This document shows positions 1-8,435 of a DNA stretch of 64,000 nt, in pieces. Under the pieces are notes generated by a model that saw nothing but the letters and a program-made list of their open reading frames with translations, made no database searches and was not told the DNA's origin. The stretch comes from Ruminiclostridium sp. (GTDB taxonomy: Bacteria; Bacillota; Clostridia; Oscillospirales; Ruminococcaceae): assembly GCA_017942025.1 (NCBI GenBank), contig JAGAVH010000033.1:1-64000 (forward strand), in the 5' to 3' direction. The position numbers and the translations under genes are program-made. How positions within the stretch are numbered: position 1 is the first letter of the stretch; each line of letters begins with the position of its first letter.

Positions 1-470
1 CACTAAGCTGGACAGCTGTAAGCGGCGCAAGCTACTATCAGATTATCAGATACAGCAACGGCAACTACTCGCTTGTTGCAGAAATCAGTGGTACATCTGC
101 CACAGTAAAAAGCCTTACAAATGATTTTGAATATACATACCTTATCAAGGCTGTTGCGGCTGACGGAAGAACCTCCTTCTCGAATGCAATAAATGTTACT
201 CCTGTAGCTGAGCTTGCAAAGCCCACACTTTCAGCTGTTGCAGGCAATAAAGAGGCAACATTAAGCTGGACAGCTGTAAGCGGCGCAAGCTACTATCAGA
301 TTATCAGATACAGCAACGGCAACTACTCGCTTGTTGCAGAAATCAGCGGTACATCTGCCACAGTAAAGAGCCTTACAAATGATTTTGAATATACCTACCT
401 TATCAAGGCTATTGCGGCTGACGGAAGAACTTCCTTCTCAAATGCAGTTACAGTAACACCCCACGCTTAA
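1..470 (+). CDS. C-terminal part of a secreted FN3-repeat surface protein (5' end outside window)
   Basis: The open frame enters from the left edge (first full codon at 3) and stops with TAA at 468-470. It encodes most of two fibronectin type III-like units with the signature L-S-W-T-A-V-S-G-A-S-Y-Y-Q-I-I-R and a closing T-Y-L-I-K-A near G-R-T-S-F-S-N-A. The two units repeat every 258 bp (86 residues) and are almost identical in DNA, which indicates recent duplication. The same FN3 type ends two other proteins in this window (22682-29806 and 52817-55462), so this is one of a family of large exported proteins that finish in FN3 arrays. There is no sortase motif or dockerin at the C-terminus, which is Pro-His-Ala. 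The domain at the N-terminus is not visible, so the specific role is unknown. Confidence 0.85.
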   Translation, partial: LSWTAVSGASYYQIIRYSNGNYSLVAEISGTSATVKSLTNDFEYTYLIKAVAADGRTSFSNAINVTPVAELAKPTLSAVAGNKEATLSWTAVSGASYYQIIRYSNGNYSLVAEISGTSATVKSLTNDFEYTYLIKAIAADGRTSFSNAVTVTPHA

Positions 471-479
471 TAAACAAAC

Positions 480-507
480 AACCCCATCCTCTTAGGAAGA
501 TGGGGTT
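480..507 (+). terminator. Terminator-like hairpin after the FN3 gene
   Basis: A 9-bp stem (480-488 with 499-507, AACCCCATC/GATGGGGTT) lies 10 bp after the stop codon. The T-tract is poor. A similar ACCCCATCC/GGATGGGGT stem follows the giant FN3 protein at 22619-22648. Confidence 0.55.
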
Positions 508-665
508 TCAGCATACAGGCAAAGTCTGTCAGGCAACAAAAACGCACGCAGAAAAGACATTGCCGTTGTAATTGTACGGGTGCGCAGTAAACGACGACCG
601 ATAAAACAAGAAAATGCTTTTGGAACACCGATAAAAACGGCTCTCCAAAAGCATTTTTATTTTTA
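508..665 (-). repeat. Convergent-junction intergenic repeat, copy A (diverged)
   Basis: This sequence begins directly after the 480-507 hairpin with TCAGC and contains AAAAACGCACG, GACGA, and a 14-bp stem at 611-624/644-657 built on AAAATGCTTTTGGA. These blocks occur in the same order, read on the minus strand, in the copies at 39561-39804 and 52442-52778. It fills most of the 293-bp gap between the convergent FN3 and DUF1015 genes. The rest of the gap (666-763) has no feature I recognise. Confidence 0.6.
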
Positions 666-763
666 AAATATCAGCAAACAATAACTACCTCTACATCACC
701 GCACTCGCAAATATGAGTTATCACCTATCTCAGGTGCAGCGAAACCAGGGGAGTATGCACACC

Positions 764-2017
764 TCATTTGATTTTTCTTGCCTCGCAGTAGAATCTCTTA
801 TCGTGAGCGTGTCCCATAGAGAAGGTCTTTCTGGGGAGTGCTCCATCCTTTATAACCGTGGGGAACAGCTCATCCTTTGTCATGGAGGGCAGTAAGAAGC
901 CAATGCTGTTTTCCTTTTCGCAAAGGGTCTTTACAACGTCGTCGCCGTGGATATAGTCGATAACGCCCTTGTTTTCGGAAAGGAACTTATCGAGGAAATT
1001 CTGAAGACTGCCTACAGTAAGATTTGCACCCTGCTTTGTGATAGTGTAGTCAGCTTCTTCTCCGTTAAGAACTACGGTAAAGGTCTGTCCGTCAGTACCC
1101 TTTACAAGACCTAACGCCTCGGTCATTTCTGCCATCAGCTTATCTGTATCAACGTCTGTTATTACTCTGTGGATAGCTTCGAATTCGAGAGCAGGGCTGT
1201 GAAGGTTTACCACCTCTGCAAGCGCATATCTTGCAAGAACGGTATCAGGTGAGCCTGCCGCCTTCTTTTCCTCGTAGCAAGCCTTTGCAGTAGCAAGAGA
1301 GTGATTTCCGTCGCCCATAGCATATAACAGCACTTCCTCATTTGTAAGTCCATATCTGTTATTGAAATCAGCCTTATCAGAGAGCTTATCAAGAGCGTCA
1401 AAAACCGCCTTTGCATTATCTCCGTCAACAAGGTAGCCTTCAAGGTGTCCGCCACCCTGCATAAGCTCAAAATCATAGAGCTTAGTAAGCTTATCTGTAT
1501 TATTCTCAAGAGGCTCGATGACTGTCTTTTTTACATCATCGATAAGTATCATAATGTGGGGAAGCTCTAAAGAAGCGTCACGACGAATCTTTACACGGGG
1601 AGGAATACGGCTTGCTACCGTAGCCTCGGTCGCTCTTACCTGGGAGGTGCTACCCTTGTTGTAGTCGTACATTTCAAGGTCGATTGCACCCACAAGTCCT
1701 GTTCTCTTCTTGCCGTCAGCCTGAGTTCTTATTGTGAGTATAAGACAGTCCTTATATTCGTTGAAAAGTCCTTCATTAAGGTACTTTTCCATTTCGTTGT
1801 TGATAGCTTCTATTCTTGCTTCAGCGTCAGGCTCTTCAAGATATACCTCGGGGAGAATGAGCTTTAAGCAGGAAGGATTATCTCCTGCAATCTGAGCTGT
1901 CTTTTCCCAGTACTGAGGCTCGCTTGTGTACTGGTCGCAGGCTACTACCGCCCACTTGGTCATTTCTGCTTCGGAAAGCTTCGGAAGCAGAATATTTGCT
2001 TTTGTAAATGCTGTCAT
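764..2017 (-). CDS. DUF1015 family protein
   Basis: This 417-residue protein carries the DUF1015 hallmarks: R-A-T-E-A-T-V-A-S-R-I-P-P-R near residues 128-141 and the motif G-D-G-N-H-S-L-A-T-A-K at 235-245. Length is normal for the family. The start at 2017 has an AAGGAAGG ribosome site about 9 bp upstream. There is no signal peptide or membrane segment, so it should be cytoplasmic. The G-D-G-N-H-S motif looks like a nucleotide- or metal-binding loop, but I know of no established biochemical role for this bacterial group. It lies 24 bp downstream of the TIR gene on the same strand and could be co-transcribed with it. The family call is firm; the function is unknown. Confidence 0.8.
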   Translation of the reverse strand: MTAFTKANILLPKLSEAEMTKWAVVACDQYTSEPQYWEKTAQIAGDNPSCLKLILPEVYLEEPDAEARIEAINNEMEKYLNEGLFNEYKDCLILTIRTQADGKKRTGLVGAIDLEMYDYNKGSTSQVRATEATVASRIPPRVKIRRDASLELPHIMILIDDVKKTVIEPLENNTDKLTKLYDFELMQGGGHLEGYLVDGDNAKAVFDALDKLSDKADFNNRYGLTNEEVLLYAMGDGNHSLATAKACYEEKKAAGSPDTVLARYALAEVVNLHSPALEFEAIHRVITDVDTDKLMAEMTEALGLVKGTDGQTFTVVLNGEEADYTITKQGANLTVGSLQNFLDKFLSENKGVIDYIHGDDVVKTLCEKENSIGFLLPSMTKDELFPTVIKDGALPRKTFSMGHAHDKRFYCEARKIK

Positions 2018-2041
2018 AATAAAAGTTCCTTCCTTATCTTA

Positions 2042-4573
2042 TTACTGTGGCTTTGCACCGTTTTTACTGAAATACGTATCATAAAGCAATATCTTTGCAG
2101 GAGATGAATGATTAACGTCGGCTGCTATTCTGATCTGCTTTACACCCTTTATATCATACTCTTTTACCAAAGGCATGGATGGCTGAACAAGCTCTATCGA
2201 ATCCAGCTCCTTACCATCCGCATATATTACAATACGATTTTCCCCTTTAGCGGTATCGTCAATCTTGGATATTGTCAGATATAGTGTTTCGTAACCCTCG
2301 CTGTTATCGAATATAATATATCCGCCTTCGTTTGCGTCAAGCATTATACCTGTATTATATTCCTTGCCAAGAACGTAATATTTCTTATCAAGACTGTTTG
2401 TAAACACCTCTGATTTGAAATGTTCATAAGGTGTTTTTTCAGAAGGCACCGCCGCAAGATCAGGTGCAGTTACCTCTTCTTCCTTTATTTCAGGCTTTTT
2501 GCCGTTCTTTGCAAAATAAATATCATAAAGCAACATAATGGCAGGAGAAGAATGATTCTGTTCTACGGCAATTCTTATCTGCTTTGCACCCTTTATATCA
2601 TATTCCATAGAAACCGGCGAGGAGAACTGTCCGAAGCTCATTCTTTCCAGCTCCTTATCGTCAGCATATACTCTGATATAATTATCGCCTCTTGAGGTGT
2701 TATCAGTTTTTGCCGCCGTCAGATAAAGCGTTTCGTAACCCTCACTGTTATCAAATATAATATATGAACCATCGTTCGCATTAAGCATTATGCCGGTGTT
2801 GTGTTCCTTACCGAGAATAAGATAACTTTTTTCGAAGCTATTATCGAGTAGCTCCACTCTATTTTTTTCGTAAGGCTTCTTATCGGAAGGCACCGCCACA
2901 AGATCAGGTGCGTTTACTTCTTCTTCCTTTATTTCAGGTTTTTTGCCATTCTTTCCGAAATACAGATTATAAAGCAGAATATCCGCACGGGAAACATTGC
3001 TCTGCTCTACGGTTATTCTTACCTGCTTGGCGCCCTTTATATCATACTCTATAGAAACAGGCGAAGAGAACTGTCCGAAGCTTATCGGCTGAAGCTCCTT
3101 GTCGTCAGCATAAACTCTGATAAGATTTTCTTTTTTACCTTCATTATTATCAGTTTTTGCCGCTGTCAGATAAAAAGTTTCGTAGCCGTCGCTGTTATCA
3201 AATATAACGTAGGACGCCTCATAAGCATTCAGCTTTATACCTGTATTATATTCCTTGCCAAGAACGAAATAACTCTTTTCATAGCTATTATCAAGTATTT
3301 CCGCATTATTGTTTTCATAAGGCTTCTTTTCGGAAGGAACTGCTACTAAATCGGCAGATTCGCTTTCCTGACTGCTGTTCTCTTCGATTGCTTCGCCATC
3401 CTTATAAAAACAGATATCCATTACTGCTATATCAGCTCGTACCCCATTGCTCTGAAGAACAGCTATGCGAAGCTGACTCTTACCTGAAACATCATATTCC
3501 ACAGTCTGAGGCGCAGAGAACTGATCTGTTTTTACGGCATTAAGCTCCTTATCATCTGCAAATACACGGATAACATTTTCGCCCTTTGCTGTATTGTCAA
3601 CTCTTGCAACGGTAAATTTCACCTTATCGTATCCGTCACAGTTGAATATAACGTAGGATTCAGCATAGGCGTTAAGCACGATACCTGTATTATATTCCTT
3701 GCCGAGCACCATAAAGGATTCTTCATAGCTGTTTTCAAGCACCTTTGCTTTGTTGTTTTCATAGGGCTTGATATCAGGATAATACACTACACCGTCAGAA
3801 ACGGAAGTGTTGCCGCTCTGAGATACAGATGAGCTTGTGTTTTCTGTTATACTCGATACAGCTCCGTTATTTCCACCTGAAAGGGATATTATCAGAACAA
3901 TTAAAAGTATCACAGCAAGCAATGCTCCGCCTGCTATAGCTATAGCTTTAACAGGGACAGGCTTTTTTTCTGCTGTTACATTTGCAGGTGCTGGCGTGGG
4001 GTTATTCACGGGAGGCTTTGTCGAAATCTTTATAGGACCAGGCGCTACCTGAGCAGGTGGTGGCGTTACCTCCACAACTTTTATTGCAGGCTCTGCCGTT
4101 CTGTTGTCATTATGTATCACGGCATTTATCGTCACATTATTCACGGTGACATTAGTGGTTGATTCTCTGCCTAGAGCCTTGTTTACCGAATCCAGCAGAA
4201 CATCCGTCTTGAAATCATTTTTGCTTCTGTCCGCACTTACCCAGTGACTGGAAACAAGATAATATTTAAATCCTGCCACAAGACCTGTGTTATCAATTTT
4301 ATAGGGAATAATAGTTCTCGGATGGTCGCTTCTTTCATCAGCGAGGGCAAGCTCTCTGGCCACCTGTGGAGAGTTAGCCGAGTTTTCGCTGTATATTACA
4401 ATAAAAACCCTTGACTCGCTTATCGCTTCTGTTATGCTCGGCTGCCAATCAGCACCACCAACAATATCACGAGGTGCCATCCAGCACTTTATGCCATTGC
4501 TTTCAAGCGCTTCACACACCATTTCGGCAATTTCTTTATCTATGCTGCTGTGACTTATAAAAACTTCTGCCAT
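2042..4573 (-). CDS. Membrane-anchored TIR domain protein with four extracellular repeats
   Basis: Residues 1-135 form a TIR_2-type domain: F-I-S-H-S-S-I-D at 5-12, C-W-M-A-P-R-D-I at 30-37, and S-E-N-S-A-N-S with E74 in A-R-E-L, where TIR NADases keep their catalytic glutamate. A Pro/Thr-rich linker follows, then one membrane helix (about 208-232) and a Ser/Gly-rich stretch. The rest is four homologous repeats with a period of about 148 residues (about 268-392, 418-541, 567-690, 715-839). Each contains Y-x-V-L-G-K-E-Y-N-T-G-I, a Y-V-I-F-D core and A-D-D-K-E-L, resembling NPCBM-like carbohydrate-binding folds. The likely topology is cytoplasmic TIR and external binding repeats. That differs from soluble phage-defence TIR effectors and suggests signalling from the envelope. 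An own promoter and an AAAAGGAG site precede ATG 4573. The function is inferred only. Confidence 0.8.
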   Translation of the reverse strand: MAEVFISHSSIDKEIAEMVCEALESNGIKCWMAPRDIVGGADWQPSITEAISESRVFIVIYSENSANSPQVARELALADERSDHPRTIIPYKIDNTGLVAGFKYYLVSSHWVSADRSKNDFKTDVLLDSVNKALGRESTTNVTVNNVTINAVIHNDNRTAEPAIKVVEVTPPPAQVAPGPIKISTKPPVNNPTPAPANVTAEKKPVPVKAIAIAGGALLAVILLIVLIISLSGGNNGAVSSITENTSSSVSQSGNTSVSDGVVYYPDIKPYENNKAKVLENSYEESFMVLGKEYNTGIVLNAYAESYVIFNCDGYDKVKFTVARVDNTAKGENVIRVFADDKELNAVKTDQFSAPQTVEYDVSGKSQLRIAVLQSNGVRADIAVMDICFYKDGEAIEENSSQESESADLVAVPSEKKPYENNNAEILDNSYEKSYFVLGKEYNTGIKLNAYEASYVIFDNSDGYETFYLTAAKTDNNEGKKENLIRVYADDKELQPISFGQFSSPVSIEYDIKGAKQVRITVEQSNVSRADILLYNLYFGKNGKKPEIKEEEVNAPDLVAVPSDKKPYEKNRVELLDNSFEKSYLILGKEHNTGIMLNANDGSYIIFDNSEGYETLYLTAAKTDNTSRGDNYIRVYADDKELERMSFGQFSSPVSMEYDIKGAKQIRIAVEQNHSSPAIMLLYDIYFAKNGKKPEIKEEEVTAPDLAAVPSEKTPYEHFKSEVFTNSLDKKYYVLGKEYNTGIMLDANEGGYIIFDNSEGYETLYLTISKIDDTAKGENRIVIYADGKELDSIELVQPSMPLVKEYDIKGVKQIRIAADVNHSSPAKILLYDTYFSKNGAKPQ

Positions 4574-4605
4574 CTTACATTCTCCTTTTCAAAACAGCTA
4601 CATAT

Positions 4606-4634
4606 ATTTTACCATATTTCAGGCTATATTACAA
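4606..4634 (-). promoter_or_regulatory. Predicted sigma-A promoter of the TIR gene
   Basis: On the minus strand TTGTAA (4629-4634), a 17-bp spacer and TAAAAT (4606-4611) lie about 33 bp upstream of the start codon. Confidence 0.5.
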
Positions 4635-4644
4635 GCAAAATTTA

Positions 4645-4671
4645 ACCTTGCAGCCAAAACGACTGCAAGGT
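4645..4671 (-). terminator. Terminator after the M23 peptidase gene
   Basis: A 9-bp stem ACCTTGCAG/CTGCAAGGT is followed on the minus strand by TAAATTTT. It lies about 20 bp after the M23 stop codon and separates that gene from the TIR gene. Confidence 0.65.
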
Positions 4672-4690
4672 CAGATTTTTTGTTATTCAC

Positions 4691-6598
4691 TTACCACCAA
4701 TAACGGAGATATCCCTGATCGTAAAGCTCAGGCAAGCTATTAAGGTAGTATCTGGGGTTGAGTCGGTTGCCGTAGCTGTCACGTACCTCAAAATGGCAAT
4801 GAGCGCCATAGGCTCTTCCTGATTCGCCAAGAGCAGCTATACACTGTCCCTGAACCACCGACTGTCCCTCATAGACAAATATTTCACTGTTGTGAGCATA
4901 ATATGTGCTGTATCCATCGGGATGATCAATAACAACAAGATATCCGAAGCCGCCGTTATGCCAGCCGGCATAAGATACAACTCCACTTGCACCTGCATAG
5001 ATATCACTGCCGTAATAACCTACGATATCAACACCCTGGTGACCGCCGTATCCACCGTCCCACCAGCCCCACTCTGAAAGCTCGCCGCCATCTACGGGCC
5101 AGATATATTTCGTGTTTATATTTACTTCTTCATCGGAATAGTGTGAAGACTGGGGAGGTAATGTACCCTGAGAAATAAGCTCTGTGACAGGGTCCTTTGT
5201 TCTGACTGTGGAGATAATGTCTCGCTTTACCTCTTCACCATTTACATAATAAACCTTGGCTGTAACCTCGTTTATTCCGTATTCGCCTGCTATCAGGGGT
5301 GTGTTTACGCCCTGATAATGCTGATCGTCTGTAGTGTATTCGGTATCATAGGGTACCTCTACCTCATATACCTCGGTTCTTGAAATCGAAACTGAAAGGA
5401 AGGGCACTTCCTGATTTTTTAGTATCTTCTGACCTGAACGCAGTACGAAATCCTCATCCATAATACCGGGATTGAGCGCTTCAAGCTCTTCCATAGTTAT
5501 GCCCAGCTTTTCACAGATAAGATAATGAGAATCTCCGTCAACAACCGTGTAATATGCCGCCTCTACCTTTTTTGAGGTGATAAGCTTTATGATGTCCTGA
5601 GCGTCTACTATACTATCTGAAAGATAAAGTCCGGGAACATAGGATATCTTCTTTTCAAAGGCCACCTCTTCGTCAGGTGATGAATTGGTACGATAGTTTT
5701 CCAGAAGTTCGTTTGTCTTTGCCTCCACAGGTGCTTTCTCTACAAGCGCTCCGTAGAACTTATTTCCTATGTACATACCGTAAGCATATTCAATAGGCTG
5801 ATCGGATAACTCCAGCATCTTGTTTACAAGCTGATACTTTGTGACATAGCTCTGATCACCCAGCATCTCAAGAGAATACTGTGGCTCCATTACTACAGTT
5901 TTCTCTACGCCCATATATGTTATACGATCCTGAAGCATCTGCTCTGCGTCTATGAATACCTGCTCGTTTTCGATATATCCCACGAACTTTCCGTTAACAG
6001 AAAGCTTTATCGCATAGGTAGTGCTGGTTGCATATCCCACAACGCTTACAACGAAAACAAGCGCTATAAGCGGCACGGCATAGTTGAAAAGCGTAACGAT
6101 AAGACCTCTTTTACCGAAAAGAGAGTCTTTGACTATAAGCAGATAGAGCTTTATAGCTGTTCTCTTGTCGCCGTTTTCCTTTGCCTGGTCAATCTTTCTT
6201 TTTGTCCGCTTAAAGGCACGCCAGGTCTTTACAAAGGGAGAAGTAACCGCTGATATTATAGCTTTTCCGATTCTCACCATTGTTTCACGGAATACCTTGG
6301 TGTGAGTCCAGATAAATTTTGCCAGCATTGTCAGCAGCATAAGAGGAAGCTTCAGACAAGCTGATAGCACCTTGCACATATACTCGCCGAAATTGCTTAT
6401 ACCCTCAAATACGGGGTTTCCCTTATCCTCTTTTTCTGTCACAATCTTTGTTTCATTTTCTTCAGTCTTTTCTGTGTCTTCTGTGGACGAAGAAATTGTA
6501 ACAGTCTGATTTTCAGTTTTATCTTTGTCACTGTTATCAGGAAGGATGATTTCTTCTATCTCATCCTCATAATAAAATGGTGTTGTAGATTTGTTCAT
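4691..6598 (-). CDS. M23 family peptidoglycan endopeptidase with LysM and G5 domains
   Basis: This 635-residue protein has an acidic Glu/Thr-rich cytoplasmic N-terminus and a membrane helix near 178-200. A long external region follows, with a LysM domain (Y-Y-T-V-V-D-G-D-S-H-Y onward, about 350-400), a G5-type domain (V-E-V-P-Y-D-T-E-Y to about 480) and a C-terminal M23 LytM domain. Zinc ligands are visible as H and D in G-G-H-Q-G-V-D-I and the second His in G-A-H-C-H-F-E-V-R, with Y-Y-A-H before them. M23 enzymes cut peptide cross-links in peptidoglycan, and LysM and G5 would hold it to the wall. It is monocistronic. Its promoter has four OmpR-family boxes, which fits cell-envelope control by a PhoP- or WalR-type regulator. 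The ATG at 6598 encodes M-N-K-S-T. Confidence 0.9.
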   Translation of the reverse strand: MNKSTTPFYYEDEIEEIILPDNSDKDKTENQTVTISSSTEDTEKTEENETKIVTEKEDKGNPVFEGISNFGEYMCKVLSACLKLPLMLLTMLAKFIWTHTKVFRETMVRIGKAIISAVTSPFVKTWRAFKRTKRKIDQAKENGDKRTAIKLYLLIVKDSLFGKRGLIVTLFNYAVPLIALVFVVSVVGYATSTTYAIKLSVNGKFVGYIENEQVFIDAEQMLQDRITYMGVEKTVVMEPQYSLEMLGDQSYVTKYQLVNKMLELSDQPIEYAYGMYIGNKFYGALVEKAPVEAKTNELLENYRTNSSPDEEVAFEKKISYVPGLYLSDSIVDAQDIIKLITSKKVEAAYYTVVDGDSHYLICEKLGITMEELEALNPGIMDEDFVLRSGQKILKNQEVPFLSVSISRTEVYEVEVPYDTEYTTDDQHYQGVNTPLIAGEYGINEVTAKVYYVNGEEVKRDIISTVRTKDPVTELISQGTLPPQSSHYSDEEVNINTKYIWPVDGGELSEWGWWDGGYGGHQGVDIVGYYGSDIYAGASGVVSYAGWHNGGFGYLVVIDHPDGYSTYYAHNSEIFVYEGQSVVQGQCIAALGESGRAYGAHCHFEVRDSYGNRLNPRYYLNSLPELYDQGYLRYWW

Positions 6599-6790
6599 AA
6601 AGTATCAGATCCTTTTCATGTGTTTTAAAGCACATTTCATTGACTCTTCGCTTTTCCTCTTGATATACTTTGAGCAAAGGACTCTTGTCAAGCCCTTTGC
6701 CCGCTCTTTTCCGTCATGAATATATATACTTGTATTTTTTGATGTCATATTCTGCGTAATCAACGGCTTTTCCGCAATACGCTTTAATTA

Positions 6791-6862
6791 TTATACCAAA
6801 AAGGTTACAAAATCGCAACAATTTGTAACCATTTTGTTACCGTTTTGTAACCTTTTTGTTAA
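6791..6862 (-). promoter_or_regulatory. OmpR-family (PhoP/WalR-type) box array and promoter of the M23 gene
   Basis: On the plus strand TGTAAC (6825-6830), TGTTAC (6836-6841), TGTAAC (6846-6851) and TGTTAA (6857-6862) follow each other with 4-5 nt between. Read towards the gene they are TTAACA, GTTACA, GTAACA, GTTACA. They abut a minus-strand TTGCGA (6814-6819), 17 bp, TATAAT (6791-6796). A 15-bp perfect inverted repeat, AAAAAGGTTACAAAA, spans 6799-6813 and 6843-6857. The geometry is that of an activator-dependent promoter with boxes reaching the -35 region. The rest of the 330-bp gap (6599-6928) shows no gene. Confidence 0.65.
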
Positions 6863-6928
6863 ATTTAATATATTTTCGCTAGTTTTCAAGGGGATAAATT
6901 ATTCATTATAACTAATTTTTTATCATAT

Positions 6929-7771
6929 TCAGTCAGATTTCTTGCTATAATAATCCTCTATTCTGCTGATGATATACGAATATCCGGGAAAGGATTTTAT
7001 TATTCTTTCCTTACAGCTTGTAATAAATCTTTCCTTTTCTGTTTTATCGTCTCTCATAGCCTGCTTTGCTCCCCAGAGATGAGTATAGCTGTTCTGAGGC
7101 ATAAACAATTCGTCTTTATCCAGCAAGGTTTTATATTCTATGCCGCATTTCTTTGCAAGCATAGGAAGCAACCTCTGCTCCGCAAAAACCATATAGGTGA
7201 GATAATCCCCACCCTTTTTTGCTCTTTTCATAAAGGTTATAGCCTGAGATGTATAATACTGTTTGAAATCCTCATCAGGCATATATAAAAAGGCGGTATT
7301 AAGCGCATTTACCGTGTAATCAAGCCCGTCGGGAAAGGTATAATCCTCCATATCAAAGCTGTCAATATCGGGATAGATTGAAGGATTCAGATACTCCTCG
7401 TGTGCCGCTATCAGCTCATCGCCGAAGTCAAGTCTGTCCCACACAATAAAATCCGTGTCAATCATAACGCAGGGGGCAGTAAATTTCTGCAAGGCTACAA
7501 GCTTACCGCCTGCCCAGAACATAATAGGGTCAATTTCATCGCCGTCAACCTCCAGCGAGCTGTCAATGTCATCCCATATGTCTGTTATACCGATTTTTCT
7601 GAAAAGCTCCTCGCCCTTCTTATCGGTAATCATTATTATACTGCCGTTTTTTTCTCTCCAGTTGAGTGCTGATAGAACTGTACAGTATATCTCTGTTTCA
7701 TCAATCGTAAGCTCTCTGCCTTTATTCTTTGCAAAGAAAGGCGCCGAGCAGAAAATATGAAAGGCTCTCAT
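6929..7771 (-). CDS. DUF6734-like putative glycosyltransferase
   Basis: This 280-residue cytoplasmic protein starts with M-R-A-F-H-I-F-C-S-A-P-F and has V-M-I-D-T-D-F-I-V-W-D near residues 115-125. That is a DXD-type nucleotide-sugar/metal motif following a hydrophobic strand, as in GT-A fold glycosyltransferases. A second conserved-looking part is N-A-L-N-T-A-F-L-Y-M. Overall it resembles the DUF6734 family, judged from memory. Its start overlaps the stop of the preceding GSF-repeat gene by 4 bp (ATGA-type), so the two are translationally coupled. That makes the repeat protein its likely partner or substrate. The fold call is moderately sure; donor and acceptor are unknown. Confidence 0.6.
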   Translation of the reverse strand: MRAFHIFCSAPFFAKNKGRELTIDETEIYCTVLSALNWREKNGSIIMITDKKGEELFRKIGITDIWDDIDSSLEVDGDEIDPIMFWAGGKLVALQKFTAPCVMIDTDFIVWDRLDFGDELIAAHEEYLNPSIYPDIDSFDMEDYTFPDGLDYTVNALNTAFLYMPDEDFKQYYTSQAITFMKRAKKGGDYLTYMVFAEQRLLPMLAKKCGIEYKTLLDKDELFMPQNSYTHLWGAKQAMRDDKTEKERFITSCKERIIKSFPGYSYIISRIEDYYSKKSD

Positions 7772-8388
7772 ATCAGATGTATTCCGTAGCCGAATTTATT
7801 GAGCGGCTCTGAGGTAAAGTAGCTGAGCAATGCTTTTTCTCTGATTCTCAGCGTATTTACAAAATCATCATAATTGAAGCTGCCGTTTTTTGCTGTTAAA
7901 AATCCCGTGTAGCTTCCGAAACTGAAACTGCCGTAGCTGAAGCTTCCGAGCTTAAAGCTTGTGATGTTAAAGCTTGATCTTGCGAATGACCCCTTTTCAA
8001 ATTCAAACTGGTGTCTGTATGAGCCGAAGGAGCCTGTACCTACCCTGTAGGAGCCGTTTAATGAGGAAACATCTGCTGTAAAGGACCCGTTTGCGGATAC
8101 AGAGTTTCCTGCCTTGATAAAGGGAGGCTGTACACTCTGTCTGTGATAAACTACTTCAGATACCTTTTTTTTGCTACAGAATATCTCCTGTAGCATATTA
8201 TCAGGATTTGCACCCTTCGGTATATTCCGTACAAGTCTTGCCTCTTCTGAACCGTTGTGTGCCTCAAGCCAGTCAGCAAGTCTGCCTCCGTAGAAATATC
8301 CGCGTACATCCGTTATATTGAAATTTTCCTTTATGCCGTTTATATCCGATATTTTTTTACCGTTTATCCATAGACAGCAATTTTTCAT
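7768..8388 (-). CDS. GSF-type pentapeptide-repeat protein
   Basis: This 206-residue protein has an N-terminal part (1-70) with a D-V-R-G-Y-F-Y-G-G-R-L-A-D-W-L-E segment. The central region (about 99-171) is rich in the tripeptide [GST]-S-[FY]. Six consecutive units start at residues 133, 138, 143, 148, 153 and 158, an exact five-residue period, with more at 101, 112, 122 and 169. In canonical pentapeptide repeats a small residue, then D/N/S, then L/F recur every five residues and build a square beta-helix. Here Gly/Ser/Thr, Ser and Phe/Tyr fit those positions, leaving a ladder of Ser hydroxyls. No signal peptide is present. It overlaps the DXD protein gene by 4 bp. An AAGGA-type site precedes ATG 8388. 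Function is unknown; the repeat may be a glycosylation target (inference). Confidence 0.65.
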   Translation of the reverse strand: MKNCCLWINGKKISDINGIKENFNITDVRGYFYGGRLADWLEAHNGSEEARLVRNIPKGANPDNMLQEIFCSKKKVSEVVYHRQSVQPPFIKAGNSVSANGSFTADVSSLNGSYRVGTGSFGSYRHQFEFEKGSFARSSFNITSFKLGSFSYGSFSFGSYTGFLTAKNGSFNYDDFVNTLRIREKALLSYFTSEPLNKFGYGIHLI

Positions 8389-8435
8389 TGGGTATCATCC
8401 TTCCATAATCCTGTATCTTGTCTTTGCCGACAGAA

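Noticed and set aside
1-470. CRISPR-like regular repeats
   Set aside because: The period of 258 bp is the FN3 protein repeat; there are no short repeats with unique spacers.
2042-6598. TIR gene region as a phage-defence island
   Set aside because: Neighbours are a DUF1015 protein and a cell-wall peptidase. No nuclease, SMODS, STING, Thoeris or mobile gene is adjacent.
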